Positions 22,082-32,570 of a stretch of 64,000 nucleotides of DNA are shown here, one piece after another (within the stretch, counting starts at the first letter, position 1; each line of letters opens with the position of its first letter). The notes under the pieces are model-generated. The model did not search any database, was not told the DNA's origin, and saw nothing but the letters and a program-made list of their open reading frames with translations. Source of the DNA: Symsagittifera roscoffensis (Eukaryota; Xenacoelomorpha; Acoela; Convolutidae); NCBI RefSeq assembly GCF_963678635.1, contig NC_087064.1, positions 53,278,684 to 53,342,683 of the forward strand, in the 5' to 3' direction. The position numbers and the translations under genes are program-made.

Positions 22082-24040
22082 GGTACCGCAACACCTCGCA
22101 ACAAAAGACCACTCGCAAACCAAGAGACTTTTCAAATTCTTAAGAAAAAGACAACTAGCAAAAAAAGACAACTCGTATCAACTCGGAAGAAAATTAAATT
22201 TCTCTTTAATCTAAATGTGAAACGAAAAAGCGGTAAAACATCAAAGCCTTGCGTCAAAAATTTTTTTTGGTATAAAGGGGCTGCGAAATAAGATCAATTT
22301 TTTGATAGTTTTTTTAAGAGTTTCTGATATCCTTTGTTGCAATTGTTCATATTTGGGACATTTATAGGGCTGTTCTCCATATTTGAACCGAATCAGACCG
22401 TTTTCCGTTAAACATTGGTACTTCCTAATTTGCTGAATGAATTGTGATATAATGGGGTGAGCATAACCTATTCCTTATTGAAGAGCTCTAGGCCATTCTT
22501 CGACCAAGTTGTAGGTTTTTCGATTTATTGCCTTTCTCGCATTGCCTTTATCGCATTGCTGAACTGGTTACATATAGCTTGTTTGAAATCTGGATCTTTT
22601 CGTAGAATTCCTCGTGCATATTGCCCCACCCAAGTTTTTTCGAAATAATCGAGATATGAATGGAGCTGATCATTCTCAATTGTTGTTGCGTAGAGAGCTT
22701 CTTTTGCCAACATCAAGTCGCACTCATTGGTTTCGTTTTCTTTCTTAAATCTTTGTCTTTTCTGTATTCAACGGCCACTCCTAATTCTTATAGTTTTTGC
22801 CAATTGGTCTTCGCAAAATGTAAAAAGCAACATTTTACGGATGCTGTGGCTAATTGCGATTTGAAAGCTGAAATTGCAGCTTCTTCGAAAGCAATAACAT
22901 TTTGCGTTGGTTCTAATAAAGGGTTAAGTTCACGTAACACACGAAATGCTTGTTAATATTGCTGTTGAGTTTTTTTGTAGCAACAGAAAGAAAACCTTTG
23001 GATGGGAGCAGCTATTAATAACAGCATGTACAGTATATACTTGATAGAATAATGAGGGACAACTTTTAAATGTGCGCTCTAGAATGTCTGCCTCAGACAG
23101 TGTAAAACTCAGAAGTTTGCCTCAGAGGTGAACTCGAGAAGTCGGTCGGAATCCCTCGGCCCATGTAATGAGCCAAGAATCTCTCCCCTTTAGAGTGGTT
23201 TCAGGTTCCTATGTCCTCCACGGTGTTTGGCACAACTCCAAATTCTCTTTCTCGTTGAATAGCTCTTGCAACCGAAGTAAATTTGGGCATGTTTGCTGCG
23301 CACGCATCAGAAACGGCGCTCGTTACGTTTTGATCAATAGATCGGGATGTTCTTCCATGTTTTTCGCTCTTTCTTTTACTTTTTGCATGACACTAAAACA
23401 TTTTGGAAATTTACATTTTGCCCCCCAGAAGTAGTGCAAGAAGTGAGGAATGTTTTTTGAAACTATTTGTCGAAATTTGGTTTTTCGAATTTTCCCCAAC
23501 GATTTTTACCTGCTATGTAAGTTTAACGGTCATGCTTTTCACCCTTTTTTGAACCGAATTTCTTGAATTTTTATTTCGAGAAATCCTAAAAAAACTAAGA
23601 CACGTCTACAAAACTTACTTCTCAAATGTTGTTGCTTAGAAAGCTGAAATTGCGAAGTGTTGCGGTACCGGAGGTGTTGCTTTTTATAACTTCTCGTTCT
23701 TGAGGTATCACTGAATGTAAATGATTTAATTTTTTCTCCACATTTAGAAACCAAAATGATGATATACCAATTAACGGAATCAAGATTTTGGAATCCGTTT
23801 TTGTGTTAAACGAACAAAAAGACTTATATCTTTCCTCAATAATTGTTTTGAATTAAGTATAAATTTAATTGATTTTTTTAATGTTGGGATTACGGGTCTT
23901 AGTTTAGGGGTAATTAAAGGATTATCTTACGAGTTTATTGCGAATTAATGCGTTTTGCGAGTTGTCAGAATTGGTAATTTTTTTGAGTTGTCTTTGTTTG
24001 CGAGTTGTCTTTTGTTGCGAGTTGTCGTGTTACGATAACC
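22082..24040 (-). mobile_element. Mutator-like DNA element with inverted ends
   Basis: The left end contains CTCGCAACAAAAGACCACTC (22095-22114). The right end, read on the minus strand, contains CTCGCAACAAAAGACAACTC. The match extends over about 45 bp with further subterminal copies of GACAACTCGCAA inside both ends (to about 22180 on the left and from about 23935 on the right). Flanks share AACCTCT/AACCTCC, a possible imperfect target duplication. Inside, on the minus strand, are pieces of a MULE transposase. The element lies in reverse orientation in an SLC6 intron. Confidence 0.72.
22525..23440 (-). pseudogene. MULE transposase remnant inside the 22.1-24.0 kb element
   Basis: Reading the minus strand downward from 23440: KVKERAKNMEEHPDLLIKT, a frameshift, then ANMPKFTSVARAIQRERE and VVPNTVEDIG, which match the linker before the MULE catalytic core. 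Next comes FRVLRELNPLLEPTQNV, IAFEEAAISAF and CCFLHFAKTNW (22960-22800), the second-aspartate block and the C/H motif. Last is a 63-codon frame with YLDYFEKTWVGQYARG (22716-22525), typical of the segment after the core. The catalytic aspartate before FE is alanine here, the DGTFK block is missing, and stops interrupt the chain, so no transposition activity is expected. Confidence 0.7.
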
Positions 24041-24289
24041 TCCATATCAGAGTACTCAGTTTACCAACCGTCGAGAAGAACTGTTTACCTCAAATAAAAA
24101 TTTCAAGCTGCTTCCTTCAAATTTTAAAATGTAAGGGCTCCCGCGGAGGTAATTTTTAATTTTTAGAACCTTTTTAGTGTTTATAGCAAAACTAAAATAA
24201 AAACTCACTTTTATTGAGCAGTTCAATTAAAAAAAAATCTCGCTATGCCAGATATTACGCGAAAAGCATAATTATAAATTTACTTTGGG

Positions 24290-24620
24290 TAAAAATACTT
24301 TGTGGTCGAACACGATCGAAATCTTTTCACCGGTCAAACTCTGTCAAATGTTTTCCTCGGCCGATTTTTTTTTTCGTTCGGAATTACTTCATGGTCGAAC
24401 TTGTTCGAAATGCTTTTGCCTCGGTCAAACTTCATTCGATCGAAATTATTGCTTAGTCAAACTGTTTTTCCTCAGTCAAATTTCTTTGTGTTCGAAAATA
24501 CTTTTTGGTCGAACTCGGTCAAAATATTCTTCCTCGGCCGAACACGGTCGAACTGTTTTTCCTCGGTCGAGCAATTGTACATTTTTTTCCTTGGTCGAAC
24601 ATATTCGAAACATCATGCTT
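24290..24620. repeat. TGGTCGAAC minisatellite in SLC6 intron 1
   Basis: Irregular tandem copies of a unit of about 30-40 bp built from TGGTCGAACTCGGTCGAAA and TTTTTCCTCGGTC. Copies begin near 24303, 24331, 24391, 24421, 24507, 24535 and 24593. All three frames on the plus strand stay open over much of it because the unit lacks stops; those frames are not taken as genes. Confidence 0.75.
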
Positions 24621-25096
24621 GGGTTGGACGGCCGAGACATAAATCGCAAACATCGACCCATGTCAGCTGCCCCTCGCAATTCTGATTGCCATTTCTCCTA
24701 AAGGTCTGTTTTGGGTACTATTTTACCACTGTTCGACAGAAGATGCTAAATTTTTTCATAAGGCATCATTTTACACTTATGAGGTTTGGGTGTTTGGGTT
24801 GACGTAAGGCGAATTCTCGGCCAAATCATTTCAAACATGACTCATTGAGACCATTGAACCAGAAGCTTTTTTGGGCGCAGAAAACTGTGGTATACTAGCT
24901 TGTTTGGGTTTTCTCAAAGAACTTTAAAAAAGGTCGATAAAATTTTTAAAACGGCCCTCTTCCTTCAAAATTTTCGTGCTGTTTTCATAAAATTAACTAT
25001 TTTTTATGCTGATTGGAATGACCCAGCACTCATTCATATATTTTTTGTGTTGATGTCTTTAGTTTGTGATTGAGTGTATGTTTGTGTTTGTTTTAG

Positions 25097-25200
25097 GTGT
25101 GGATAGATGCAGCCTCTCAGATCTTCTTCTCCTACGCAGTCTGCTGTGGGGGGCTGATCACTCTCTCCAGCCACAACCACTACAGCAACAACGTCCTCAG
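25097..25200 (+). CDS. SLC6 transporter, exon b (helix 6)
   Basis: Encodes [26 protein letters not shown] and HYSNNVLR. In the family, helix 6 lines the substrate and ion path. The Gln of ASQ and the Ser of FFSY, which in related transporters help bind chloride and the first sodium, are present. The unwound segment, usually of GLGLGS type in the GABA branch, reads AVCCGG here. Acceptor TTTTAG|GTGTGG; donor CTCAG|GTACAC at 25200/25201, phase 2. Confidence 0.9.
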
Positions 25201-25445
25201 GTACACTCAACTAATTCTAGGCCCTCTCGCTTTCACACGCCATACTCCAATCACTAAATGCTATTGAATGTATAGTTATTCAAGATAATTACATACCAAA
25301 ATCAAGTACAAAAGAAGCTTAAGTGTCTCACTCTTTTCACAGAAAATCAAAAACCCAACTGAAAACAGTGATGAAAATTTTCGAAATTTATAATTTACTG
25401 AGGAACTCTAAAAACTTCTATTTTATGGACCTGGAATCGTTTTAG

Positions 25446-25570
25446 GGATTCTATGATAGTGATAGTGGCTAACCCCTGCACCAGCATCCTATCTGGCTTC
25501 GCTGTATTCTCCGTGCTGGGACATCTCTCTCACGAAGCAGGAGTTCCCATTGAGGCGATCACTGACTCGG
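25446..25570 (+). CDS. SLC6 transporter, exon c (helix 7)
   Basis: After completing an Arg codon across the splice, it encodes DSMIVIVANPCTSILSGF and AVFSVLGHLSHEAGVP. The Asn of ANPCTS and the Ser at its end occupy the family positions that bind sodium 1 and chloride, and both are kept. Ends in extracellular loop 4 (AITDSG). Acceptor TTTTAG|G, donor TCGG|GTAAGA, phase 1. The preceding intron is only 245 bp. Confidence 0.9.
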
Positions 25571-28500
25571 GTAAGACTGTCGAGAATCCATTTAACACTA
25601 TTCAGTTTACGCCATATTAATTTTGTAACTGATAACATGGCATGGCTAGATTTACATTTATGCTGGCTTCAATTGAATTAATTTTTGTTTGTACAAGCTA
25701 GTTTTTGAGCGTTGTGTCTTACGATAAGATGCTTTTTCCAAGCAAAGTCGCACAATTTAGTGAGAAGTGTTTGCAGAGTTAATGGTTAATTAAAGAACAT
25801 GTACTGATTATAAGCGCTTTAAAACTTAGTAGTCTACGTAGTCTAGATCAAGATGCCAGGACCCAGTGATAATGGCACGAGATTCCTAATCAGAATATTC
25901 GGATTAGAATCTTGTGTAAGACCAGGGGTACAATCTCGGGCTCGATTTTTTATACAGTAAATAACTTTTGTATTTTTTGCTGCCGTTTTTCAGAGCTATT
26001 TTGCCGTTTTTTTGCCTGTATTGGCGAAGTGCAGCTTAGCATCTGTTAAATAACTCAAAGTGCTTGACTGGAAGGAAACTTGATTTTTGATTAAGTCTTA
26101 AATAAATGTCCCAAATGGCATGAACTATGCTCGAAACTCAATAATTAACCGTTTCGAAATAATGTAGTGCAAAATGTGTAAAAATTGGTTAAATTGCCAT
26201 TTCAATTGTTGGCTGAAATTTTTTCTTCAATTTAATTACCCGCAGAAGAATGACAAATTTAGAAAAGATGATGATGATACTGTTAATGAGTTTGTTAATC
26301 TCTTGAACTTGAATTTTAAAGCAAAACTCTCATTCAATATTTGTTTTGAAAGCATAACGTTTAAAAATTGTGCACAAGGTTTCAGTTTTTATAAATTTCA
26401 AGTTAATTGGATCTCAAGTTAGAAATTAATACAATTTACGTGACAATTATGTAACATTTTCAATTTACGCACTTTCAGAATTAAGTCACCTGGGAGTCAC
26501 CTGTTCGTTCAATTGAAATCAGGTAACACGAAGACATGATTGCAAGATCTAATTGTATGTCCAAAACCGTTTCAGCACTCATTCGTATTCAATTATTTCG
26601 AAAAAAAAGTAATATAAGCTCTGGAATACCAAACGTGAACATAGCGCAAAAATTTCATTCAAGTTTTAGTTGCTTCACCTCAACAAAAAGTTTACTTGAG
26701 GACCTGGTTTCCCCAATTTACTTTATTTTCATTGGAACATTATCACTCATAAAATTTCTAGGTGTTAATGAGCAAAGTTTATCAATTATTTTCAGTGATT
26801 TTGGTCGTGCGCTGTTTTTTTTTGTTTTGTTTTCAAGAAAAAATCTAAATTTGTCTATCTTTGATCTTTTGATCTTTTTAAAGTGGCATTTTATTTATTT
26901 CAGTAAAGAAATTGAAAACAAAATTGGATTCGATTTTCCTTACAGTAAATATTTTTTGTGTTGTTGTAGATGTTGTTGCTGCAAAAAAAAGAAGTCGTCC
27001 AATTCGTGTATTCATTGCCGTTTGTTTTATGTATAATTTTTGCGTTTTTTGTTGCTGGCGTTTTCAGAGCTCTCTTACCGTTTTTTGCCTGTGATGGTGA
27101 AGTCAGCTTCCCATCTGTTAAATAACTCAAACCACTTGATTAGATGGAAACTTGGTTTTTGATCAGTCTTGGTTTTACATCATTCCCACATGAAAGAAAG
27201 AATGAAGTTGTCCCAAATGGCACGAATTCTATGCTCTTTTTGCAATAATTTACCCTGCCGAGATAATGATGATGATTTTAAGGAAACTCTAAAAATCTCT
27301 TGAACTTGAGTTTTAAAGCAAAACTCTCATTCAATATTTGTTTTGGAAGAAATGCGCTTAAATATTGCACACAAGTTTTACATTTTGATAAACTTAATTT
27401 TAATTGGAGCAATTTGGAATTGAAGTAATTTGTTGAATTTTCAATATATGCAATTTAAAAATTAAATCATTTGGGAAGTCACGTTTTTGTTCGATCGAAA
27501 TCAGATAACACACAGACAAGATTGCAATATTTATTATATGTCATAAACCGTTTCAGATCTGATTCGAACGTTTTTCAATTAAGTCGAAAAAGCATCTTAA
27601 ATAAGCTCTGGCGTGCCAAATGCGAACATAGCGCAAAAATTGATTTAGGTTTTAGTTGTTTCACCTCCTCTACAAAAAGCTTACTTGAGGACCTGATTTT
27701 CTCAATTTAATTAAATTTGATCAAAAAACTACTCCAACAAGAAAGTTCTAGGTGCTAACGAGCGAAGTGCACCGGTTATTTTCAGCTATTTTGGTAGTGC
27801 GCTTTTTTTGTTTGTTTTGTTTCCAAAAAGTTCTAACTTTGTCTATCTTTGACCTTTGATTATTTTTAAGGTGGTATTATAATTCAGTAACGTAATTGAA
27901 AGCAAACTTGAGTGACTTCTCAATTGACATGATTCTTTAATTGCTAAAAATTGGAGATTTTCCTTTTTGTATAATTTTAAAATTTTTCGCCCAAACTGGT
28001 TTTAAGAGTAATGAACGTAGTGAGTACTCTTATTTAGGTCTTACTGTTTTTTTAATTTTTTTTTTCAGGAAAAAGTCTTAAAATTTGTTCACGCTCAGTT
28101 TTGATCTTTCGCGGTTTTTTTTATAAGTTCAATGCATTTCTTTTTTGAAAAGGAAGGCAAACTCCACTGTCGAACAGCAAGTTTGTAAAGTTCACGAAAA
28201 ACTTGATCGACTTCTAATTTCGAAAATGGAAATTAGTTATCAGATTTCCCAGCGAAATAAAAGTTTCCATCATAAATTGTTCTACAAATTCAAAGAGCTT
28301 TTAGGCCATCTATTTTTATCTTCGAAACTCAAAAGTTGAAGAGTTTTGAAAAAGCAAGTCGGTTTTTTTTTCAATTTTCTTGCGTTCATTACTTCTTTTT
28401 TTAAGTTGGCTATGTTTTCTTTTTCAAAAATATGCGAGCATCGTAATATCACAGTTTTACATCAAATTTTGTTCAGTGCATTTAAAAAATGTCAACCAGC

Positions 28501-29179
28501 TATTAAATTCACAACCAAACAACTTTCCGTTCTTGGTAATGATGCTGTTTGGGACGCAGTCCAAATTACGCTCTCAGATAAAAAAAATTGTCATTTTAGT
28601 TGTTGGCTGAATTTTTTTCTCAAATTTAATTGCCCGCAGCAGATTGACAAATGTAGAAAAGATGATGATGATGATGATGTTAATAAAACTGTAAAAATCT
28701 CTTGCGCTTGAATTTTGAAGCAAAACTCTCTCTCATCATTTGTTTTGAAAGCATTACGCTTAAACATTGTACACAAATTGTATTGTTTTGATAAACTTAA
28801 GTTTGATTGGAGCAAAAATTCGGAATCAGTGCCATTTGGGAAATTTTCAATTTTTACTCAATTTAAGAATTAAATTCGCTCGTCCAAGCTCGAAAAAGTT
28901 ATATTTAATTCTACAACATTAGTGAAATAAAAAAGATTGAATGTTCTTCTTGAAACTCTTCGAACTTTTCAAAGAATCGACATTTTTTTTTCTGTTTCCT
29001 TGAGTTCGTTCATTAACATTTTTCTAACTCACTGCTGGCTATGGTTACTATTTTTCTTGGAATTAATAGAATTTAAAATGAGTGTTTTACTATTTGTTTT
29101 TATTGTTTACTAAAGTTGTTTAATTGTTAACACAATACTTAAAATTGTTAATATTGTTTACTACTCTGATTCATTTTAG
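25571..29179 (+). repeat. SLC6 intron 3 with a local repeat family
   Basis: Three diverged copies of one sequence: about 26185-26860, 27250-27890 and 28585-28830. Shared phrases are TTGTTGGCTGAA, GAAAAGATGATGATGAT, AAGCAAAACTCTC, and TTTTAGTTG(C/T)TTCACCTC with AGTTTACTTGAGGACCTG. Two blocks, near 26020 and 27085, contain GCATCTGTTAAATAACTCAAA and resemble the composite repeat tail. A hairpin-forming tRNA-like segment lies near 25880-25950. No coding exon seen. Confidence 0.6.
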
Positions 29180-29292
29180 GGCCTGGTCTGATCTTCAAAA
29201 TGTACCCAGTGGCAGTGAGTCTGCTGCCCCTGCCCAATGTGTGGTCTGTCCTCTTCTTCTTCATGGTGTTCCTCCTAGGAGTCGACGGACAG
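29180..29292 (+). CDS. SLC6 transporter, exon d (loop 4 and helix 8)
   Basis: Encodes [38 protein letters not shown] in two adjoining parts. GPGL and YP.AV..LP are family hallmarks of extracellular loop 4; the usual Glu of YPEA is Val. Helix 8 ends LGVDGQ where GABA-type members have LGIDSQ, so the Ser that normally contributes to sodium site 2 is Gly, while the Asp is kept. Acceptor TTTTAG|GG (phase 1), donor ACAG|GTTGGA (phase 0). Confidence 0.9.
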
Positions 29293-29813
29293 GTTGGACA
29301 GCCCTCAAACTGTTGATTACTATAATTAACTTTAACATATTTTCGATCGAAGCTGTGTTCATGTTTTCTAAATAGTTTTTCTGGCAGTGATGCCTTTTTT
29401 GTTTCTGTTTTTATTTTTTTTTGCTGGATTTTTTTGTAATTTCTTTATTTTCAGTGTCATTAACGTTGTTAGATAACGTTTCAAAGGCGAGTTTAGGGGG
29501 AGGGGGCAGATGACGTGACCTCAAGCGTTCGCCAACATGGCAGCCTAATTGATCCACCGCAAGTAATAGTTTACGATGTTCAATTTGGGTTGATCAGTTC
29601 TTAAAGTTTCTGAAGGTGCCAATGTTAGAAAAACAATGCGAAGAGCTCGAAAAATCTACATTGTTCGGCCGATAAGAAATGCCGCCAAATTTTCTTTTGT
29701 TATTAAAAATTTACCCTCATAAGTTTGCTCCTGCTTCAAATATCAAATTTAACTCAAGTTAAGAACAATATCTAGCCATATCAATCTGTTTTTACTTTGC
29801 ATGTTGTGTTCAG

Positions 29814-29951
29814 TATGCAGCCGTGGAGTCATTCGTCTGTTCTCTGCTGGATGTGTTCCCCCAGTTCCGGAAGACATCCTCCAGACAGGCCATGTTCACC
29901 CTCGCTGTCTGCCTCGCAAAATTCATAGTGGGACTCACTATGGTCTCGAAG
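29814..29951 (+). CDS. SLC6 transporter, exon e (helix 8 end to helix 9)
   Basis: Encodes YAAVESFVCSLLDVFPQF, then RKTSSRQAMFTLAVCLAK and FIVGLTMVSK. The VE.F.....D.FP block and the following basic turn into helix 9 are characteristic of SLC6 proteins. Acceptor TGTTCAG, donor AAG|GTAACT, both phase 0; 46 complete codons. Confidence 0.9.
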
Positions 29952-30859
29952 GTAACTATAGGCACCAAATAACCATAGGCTCTTGGCGACCATTGTCCTC
30001 AAGGTAACCATGATCACCAAGGCTCTTTTTCCGCCCCTGCATCATTTCCCTACTTTCCCTGCTTCATTTTATGGCGTAACGAGCAGTTATATGAAAACCT
30101 AATAAGTTCGGAATAGCCCAGTGGGAGTAAAAGGTTAACAAGTAAAAACAAGGATAGCCGGTTACTGTGCAAGTAGTACAGAATGTTCTGACCATAGTCT
30201 TTAAAAAATACAACAACGTTTTTTCCAATTATTGTCTTGTTGTTCGGCGTGGTGTGATAAAAGGAGCTGAACAAAAAACTGTGGATTAAGTAAAGCCGAC
30301 AGCCATACTTAAATAAGCAAATCGAAAAATTTCTTTTGTAGAAAATTTACTAGAAAAACGAAAAAGAAATTTTTTTTTTTTCAAATTTTTTTTTTGCAGT
30401 TTTATGAAATTTTGAAAATTTTGATTTCAAAAAAGCGCTAAAATACTCATAGTAAACTAGCGTTACCCAAGTAAAACTAAGTTTTTACGTTTTAAATTAA
30501 GCTTTTGTATGTTTTTAAGCAATTAAAATAAGACTGCTCGCTCGCTTTATTCGCTCAAAATAAGACAACAAATCATAAAATTCCAACCGGTTTTTCTCGA
30601 CACTGGGAAAACTTTTTTAAAATTTTGTATGTGGTTTAAATCACGACTGTAAAGGCTTTAATATGATATATCACTCAACCCAGTCCGATCATTATTTGTG
30701 GTTTTGCCTGATTTTGCGTGAAAAACAAAAAGAATAAAAACTAAAAAAAGACCCGAATACAAAGTTCCTTCCCATTTTCAATGGTCGGGACAAAAATCGC
30801 AGGTGTAAGGAAAGAAAAAAAAGCCATGCTAGTTATAATTTAAGAGATAACGAGGAGTA

Positions 30860-31495
30860 GTGGGATATCGGCTGAGGGCTTTGCCTCTCAAAGTTAGAGG
30901 TCAAAGATCACTTGCAAATCATCGCTGTGTTGTTGAAAGCAAAAGACAGCCATTTCGGAGAATAATCTATACTTCTACCAACCAAGTGAACAACTGTGTG
31001 CTAGGATCCTTGCTAGTGTTTGGAGTATTCCTGAAGAATACAATGACTATTTCGTGCCCAGGTGGAGCCATCTCCACAATGTGCAGCGACAATTTTCTGA
31101 GAGATATCAGAAACTCGGGTGCAAAAAACATAATAGTCATGGGAGGAACCAATAACCTCTTCGATCGAGAGAATCGACGATTGATGGGACCAGTAGAAAC
31201 GGCTGATCAAATGTACTATCTGATTCGTATTTTGAAATTTCACGGATACAATGTTGAACTAATGGAACTATCGAGCAGAAGGGATAAATACAGCACTAGC
31301 AAAGCACTAAACGGCTGCTATCAAGGTTTAGCGAGGGAGCTGAAAGTCCCTTTCTACAATCACAGAAAATTCAGATACCGCCATCACATGAGCGCTGGTG
31401 GCATCCATCCAGATGCAAAGCACGTCAGAGAACTGGCAGCAGATTTTCGGGAAGCTTTTAATAAGCTGAAAAGAAAATCAATGTCTATCAGATGA
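30860..31495 (+). CDS. SGNH/GDSL-hydrolase-like open frame, catalytic residues lost
   Basis: An uninterrupted frame of 211 codons lies in an SLC6 intron on the same strand. SGNH blocks can be followed: block I VLGSLLVFGVF (family G-D-S-L; the Asp codon is absent, giving GSL), block II SCPGGAIS, block III IIVMGGTNNLFD (family GTND), a middle part VELMELSSRRDKY, and block V GGIHPDAKHV, where the Asp of the Asp-x-x-His pair is Gly but the His remains. The fold is therefore likely but hydrolysis is not. SGNH domains of this kind occur in reading frames of invertebrate retroelements, and a GATGAT stretch follows at about 31755, so a retroelement origin is the best guess. The start is uncertain; residues before about position 45 look non-homologous. 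Confidence 0.6.
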   Translation: MGYRLRALPLKVRGQRSLANHRCVVESKRQPFRRIIYTSTNQVNNCVLGSLLVFGVFLKNTMTISCPGGAISTMCSDNFLRDIRNSGAKNIIVMGGTNNLFDRENRRLMGPVETADQMYYLIRILKFHGYNVELMELSSRRDKYSTSKALNGCYQGLARELKVPFYNHRKFRYRHHMSAGGIHPDAKHVRELAADFREAFNKLKRKSMSIR

Positions 31496-31504
31496 GACCG
31501 GGCC

Positions 31505-31700
31505 CAGATCAGGGCTGAATTTTAACTTTTTGTTTTTTAAGAAGTGAATCACAGGCTTAGCTCTGGGCTGAAGACTCTCGGTAGCACAAATATATCAGCC
31601 TAGATCAAGGCCGAAGATATAACAACGTGGCTATTGCAGACCTAGCTCAAGGTCGAAGAATATCCAGCAGACATCTAAAACAGGCCTAGCTTCGGGCCGA
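31505..31700. repeat. Short tandem repeat GCCTAGCTC..GGCCGAAGA
   Basis: Five imperfect copies of a motif like CTAGCTCAAGGCCGAAGA, about 45-50 bp apart (near 31508, 31558, 31600, 31640, 31686), directly after the SGNH-like frame. They may be the 3' untranslated part of the same element. Confidence 0.55.
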
Positions 31701-31744
31701 AAAAATTTCTCCTCACCTCTGAGTTTCAAAAAGGGGTGACAAAA

Positions 31745-31935
31745 TTGAACTCAGATGATGATTTGATGATGATTTTTGTAACAATCAAGCAATTCGCTAC
31801 CTGCGTCAACTCATAAAAAGCGACAATTCGATACAGGGGCCAATTCGTTACAAGCGACAGTTCTTTATATGCGACAATTTGTAAACAGCGACAATTTGTT
31901 ACAGTCGACAGTTCGTAACAAATCATTGTCAAGTA
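31745..31935. repeat. GCGACAATTCGTTAC short repeat, possible transposon end
   Basis: About seven copies of a 17-24-bp unit such as GCGACAATTCGTTACA. In base pattern it resembles the subterminal GACAACTCGCAA repeats of the Mutator-like element at 22.1-24.0 kb and could be a lone end of a related element. Confidence 0.5.
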
Positions 31936-32570
31936 GCGACCGCTTGCGCCGCTGCAGTATATTTGGCTGTAAAGGTTTGGTGCGAGTGAATCAGTGTTTG
32001 CTGCTTAATCTACTATTAGGAATTGTTACTGTTGATGATTTTTAGTTTTTTTAAGAGCCAAGGAACGTAGTGAAGATTCTAATATAAGTCGTGATGATTT
32101 CTTGTTTTTTTAAGGAAAAAGTCTTTAAGATTGTTCACGCTCAAATTTGAATCAAATTTTTTACTTTTGGTGTCGTTTTACTTTTGATTTCTTTTTAAGT
32201 TCAATTCATTTTCTGTGTTTGGAAACTTCACTATCGAAAAGCAAAAAGGAAAAGGTCAAAAAAATTTTACATGCTAATCCAGTTTTCTCAAATGGGGTTT
32301 ATTTTTTTCAAAAAGCGTCAATTATAAATAGTTTTTAAGTTTAGAAATTTGATCATTTTCTAACTTTACATTGACCATGTTTTCGAATTGTCGCCTCGCA
32401 GATGCGTTGAGGCCCTCCGTGATATCACTTCTCACTGCTCCAGGGTGACACAAATTTTGTTTCCACCGTCGTTTTATACCGATTAAAATTTTACAGTTTC
32501 AAACTTTCTGAATAGAGTTAAAGGTCTCACAAACTTTCCTTCCTCTCTGGCACCCATACTACATTACAAA

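Larger units (their letters stand above)
21814..25096 (+). other. SLC6 intron 1
   Basis: Donor GTCAGT, acceptor TTGTTTTAG. Holds a Mutator-like element (22082-24040) and a TGGTCGAAC minisatellite (24290-24620), annotated separately. The rest is AT-rich with no feature seen. Confidence 0.8.

Noticed and set aside
24285-24701. Three overlapping plus-strand frames of 80-138 codons
   Set aside because: They come from the TGGTCGAAC minisatellite, whose unit lacks stops; no protein motif.
25880-25950. Possible tRNA gene with a CCTAATC/GGATTAG anticodon-like stem
   Set aside because: No proper A box, B box GTACAATCTC is off consensus, and acceptor stems do not pair; at most an old SINE trace.
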